Source: Candidatus Binatia bacterium
Lineage (GTDB): Bacteria > Desulfobacterota_B > Binatia > UBA9968
NCBI GenBank assembly: GCA_025922795.1
Contig: JAICHC010000011.1
Span: 1 to 13,891 of the forward strand
Length of the DNA: 13,891 nt
Direction of reading: 5' to 3'
Shown: positions 12,958-13,891 of the stretch, one piece after another
How positions within the stretch are numbered: position 1 is the first letter of the stretch
Layout: each line of letters opens with the position of its first letter
The notes under the pieces: generated by a model
Seen by the model: the letters and a program-made list of their open reading frames with translations, nothing else
What the model was told of the DNA's origin: nothing
Database searches by the model: none
Translations under genes and position numbers: made by a program

Positions 12958-13653
12958 ATGGTTCGCAAAAAGGCGGTGATTCTTCTTAGCGGTGGGATCG
13001 ATTCTGCCACCGCCGCCGCCATCGCACGAAGAGACGGTTTTGAGTTGCACGCGCTGAGCTTTCATTACGGCCAGCGCCACGAGCGTGAGCTTGAGTGCGC
13101 CAAAAAGGTCGCCTCATTCCTCGGCGCCATTTCGCACCAAGTGATGCGCTTTGATCTTAGGGCAATCGGCGGTTCGGCGCTCACCGACAAGATCCCGATA
13201 CCCAAAGGACGCAGCGAAAGTGAAATCTCGACCGGTATTCCGGTCACTTATGTGCCGGCCCGTAACACGATCTTTCTCTCTTTCGGTTTGGCGCTCGCCG
13301 AGCGGATCGACTCGCAAGATATTTTTTTTGGCGCCAATCAACTCGATTACAGCGGTTATCCCGATTGTCGCGAAGAATATATTCGCGCCTTCGAACGGAT
13401 GGCGAATCTTGCGACCAAGGCGGGCGTCGAAGGCACGATTCGAATGAAAATTCAAACACCGTTGTTACAGATGATCAAGGCAAAAATCATTATCACCGGC
13501 ATGCAGCTCGGCCTCGACTACGGCCTGACATGGAGTTGTTATGACCCGCTGGACGATGGCCGCGCCTGCTCGCGCTGCGATAGTTGCCAACTTAGACGCA
13601 AAGGATTCAAAGAAGCGGGAAGCGTTGACCCGATTGAGTACGCAGCCTGCTAG
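12958..13653 (+). CDS. queC: 7-cyano-7-deazaguanine synthase QueC
   Basis: A 231-residue PP-loop ATPase that converts 7-carboxy-7-deazaguanine with ammonia and ATP to preQ0 in queuosine biosynthesis. The PP-loop SGGIDS (11-16), SFHYGQRHERE (34-44), VTYVPARNTIFLS (96-108), GANQLDYSGYPDCREEYI (125-142) and four cysteines for zinc (C194, C204, C207, C210 in the SCYDP and CSRCDSC segments) are all present. Length is normal. It begins 3 bp after the rhodanese frame ends, with no visible Shine-Dalgarno, suggesting coupled expression with the preceding genes. No other queuosine gene is in the window. Confidence 0.95.
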   Translation: MVRKKAVILLSGGIDSATAAAIARRDGFELHALSFHYGQRHERELECAKKVASFLGAISHQVMRFDLRAIGGSALTDKIPIPKGRSESEISTGIPVTYVPARNTIFLSFGLALAERIDSQDIFFGANQLDYSGYPDCREEYIRAFERMANLATKAGVEGTIRMKIQTPLLQMIKAKIIITGMQLGLDYGLTWSCYDPLDDGRACSRCDSCQLRRKGFKEAGSVDPIEYAAC

Positions 13654-13659
13654 CTGAAA

Positions 13660-13891
13660 ATGTTATCCGACCCATTTACCGCCGACTTTCTCAACCAGTT
13701 GGAAACCCTCAGGCTGCGCACGAGAAAGGAGTTCCTCGGCAGCCACCCGGGGAGTTATTCCTCGCCGCGCCGCGGCACCAGCTTGGAATTTTCCGACTAC
13801 CGCCGCTATTCCCCCGGCGACGACCTGCGTTATCTCGACTGGGGCATATACGCGCGTACCGATCGGCTCTACATAAAAGTCTTCCGCGAAG
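13660..13891 (+). CDS. DUF58 domain protein, N-terminal part, cut by window end
   Basis: From ATG 13660 there are 77 complete codons to the window edge. The block RRGTSLEFSDYRRYSPGDDLRYLDW with ...ARTDRLYIKVF matches the diagnostic start of DUF58 proteins (RGxGxEFxDxRxYxPGDDxRxIDW). DUF58 genes usually stand with a MoxR-type AAA ATPase and von Willebrand-type proteins, with roles in maturation or envelope processes not well defined. The start is 6 bp after the queC stop. Confidence 0.85.
   Translation, partial: MLSDPFTADFLNQLETLRLRTRKEFLGSHPGSYSSPRRGTSLEFSDYRRYSPGDDLRYLDWGIYARTDRLYIKVFRE

Overview
The window comes from a bacterial chromosome of moderately high GC with short intergenic gaps and many 4-bp ATGA gene overlaps. 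Gene content (a moaB-moaD-moaE run, hemW, queC, a SCO/VKOR pair, a cobalt-type nitrile-hydratase-like operon with an asparaginase-like partner) suits an uncultured soil or sediment proteobacterium-like lineage, for example a deltaproteobacterial relative. That placement is an inference from gene style; the window has no rRNA to test it.

Layout. 1-180 is the 3' end of an M20 peptidase gene. 212-925 is an internally deleted group II intron: the 5' ribozyme part, a stub of the reverse transcriptase ORF, then domains V and VI. 930-2113 (minus) is moaB-moaD-moaE, for molybdopterin synthase and molybdenum cofactor assembly. 2256-3422 is hemW. 3560-4732 is a compact MetE-like methyltransferase. 4938-6950 is a visibly AT-richer three-gene cassette: a TIGR04255-like protein followed by two conserved-looking proteins of unknown function, with overlapping genes and a candidate promoter and operators in front. 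7038-10799 (minus) is a four-gene operon, read from 10799 downwards: a CDO-like cupin, a divergent asparaginase-like protein, a nitrile hydratase alpha-like protein with an extra helical N-terminal region, and a small nitrile hydratase beta C-terminal-like protein. Divergent from it, 10957-12954 is an envelope thiol/copper operon: SCO, VKOR-thioredoxin fusion, exported rhodanese. queC (12958-13653) and the start of a DUF58 gene (13660 onward) complete the window.

The most notable signal is in the SCO-VKOR-rhodanese operon. The rhodanese reading frame has an in-frame TGA exactly at the catalytic cysteine, the frame continues with convincing rhodanese sequence to 12954, and a hairpin follows the TGA. 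This looks like a selenocysteine-containing rhodanese, although a nonsense mutation cannot be excluded because the VKOR gene just upstream carries its own in-frame TAG. Other points of interest are the ORF-deleted group II intron with a changed domain V catalytic triad, the unusual nitrile hydratase architecture with an asparaginase-like partner that lacks the standard HGTDT motif, and the uncharacterised TIGR04255-linked cassette.
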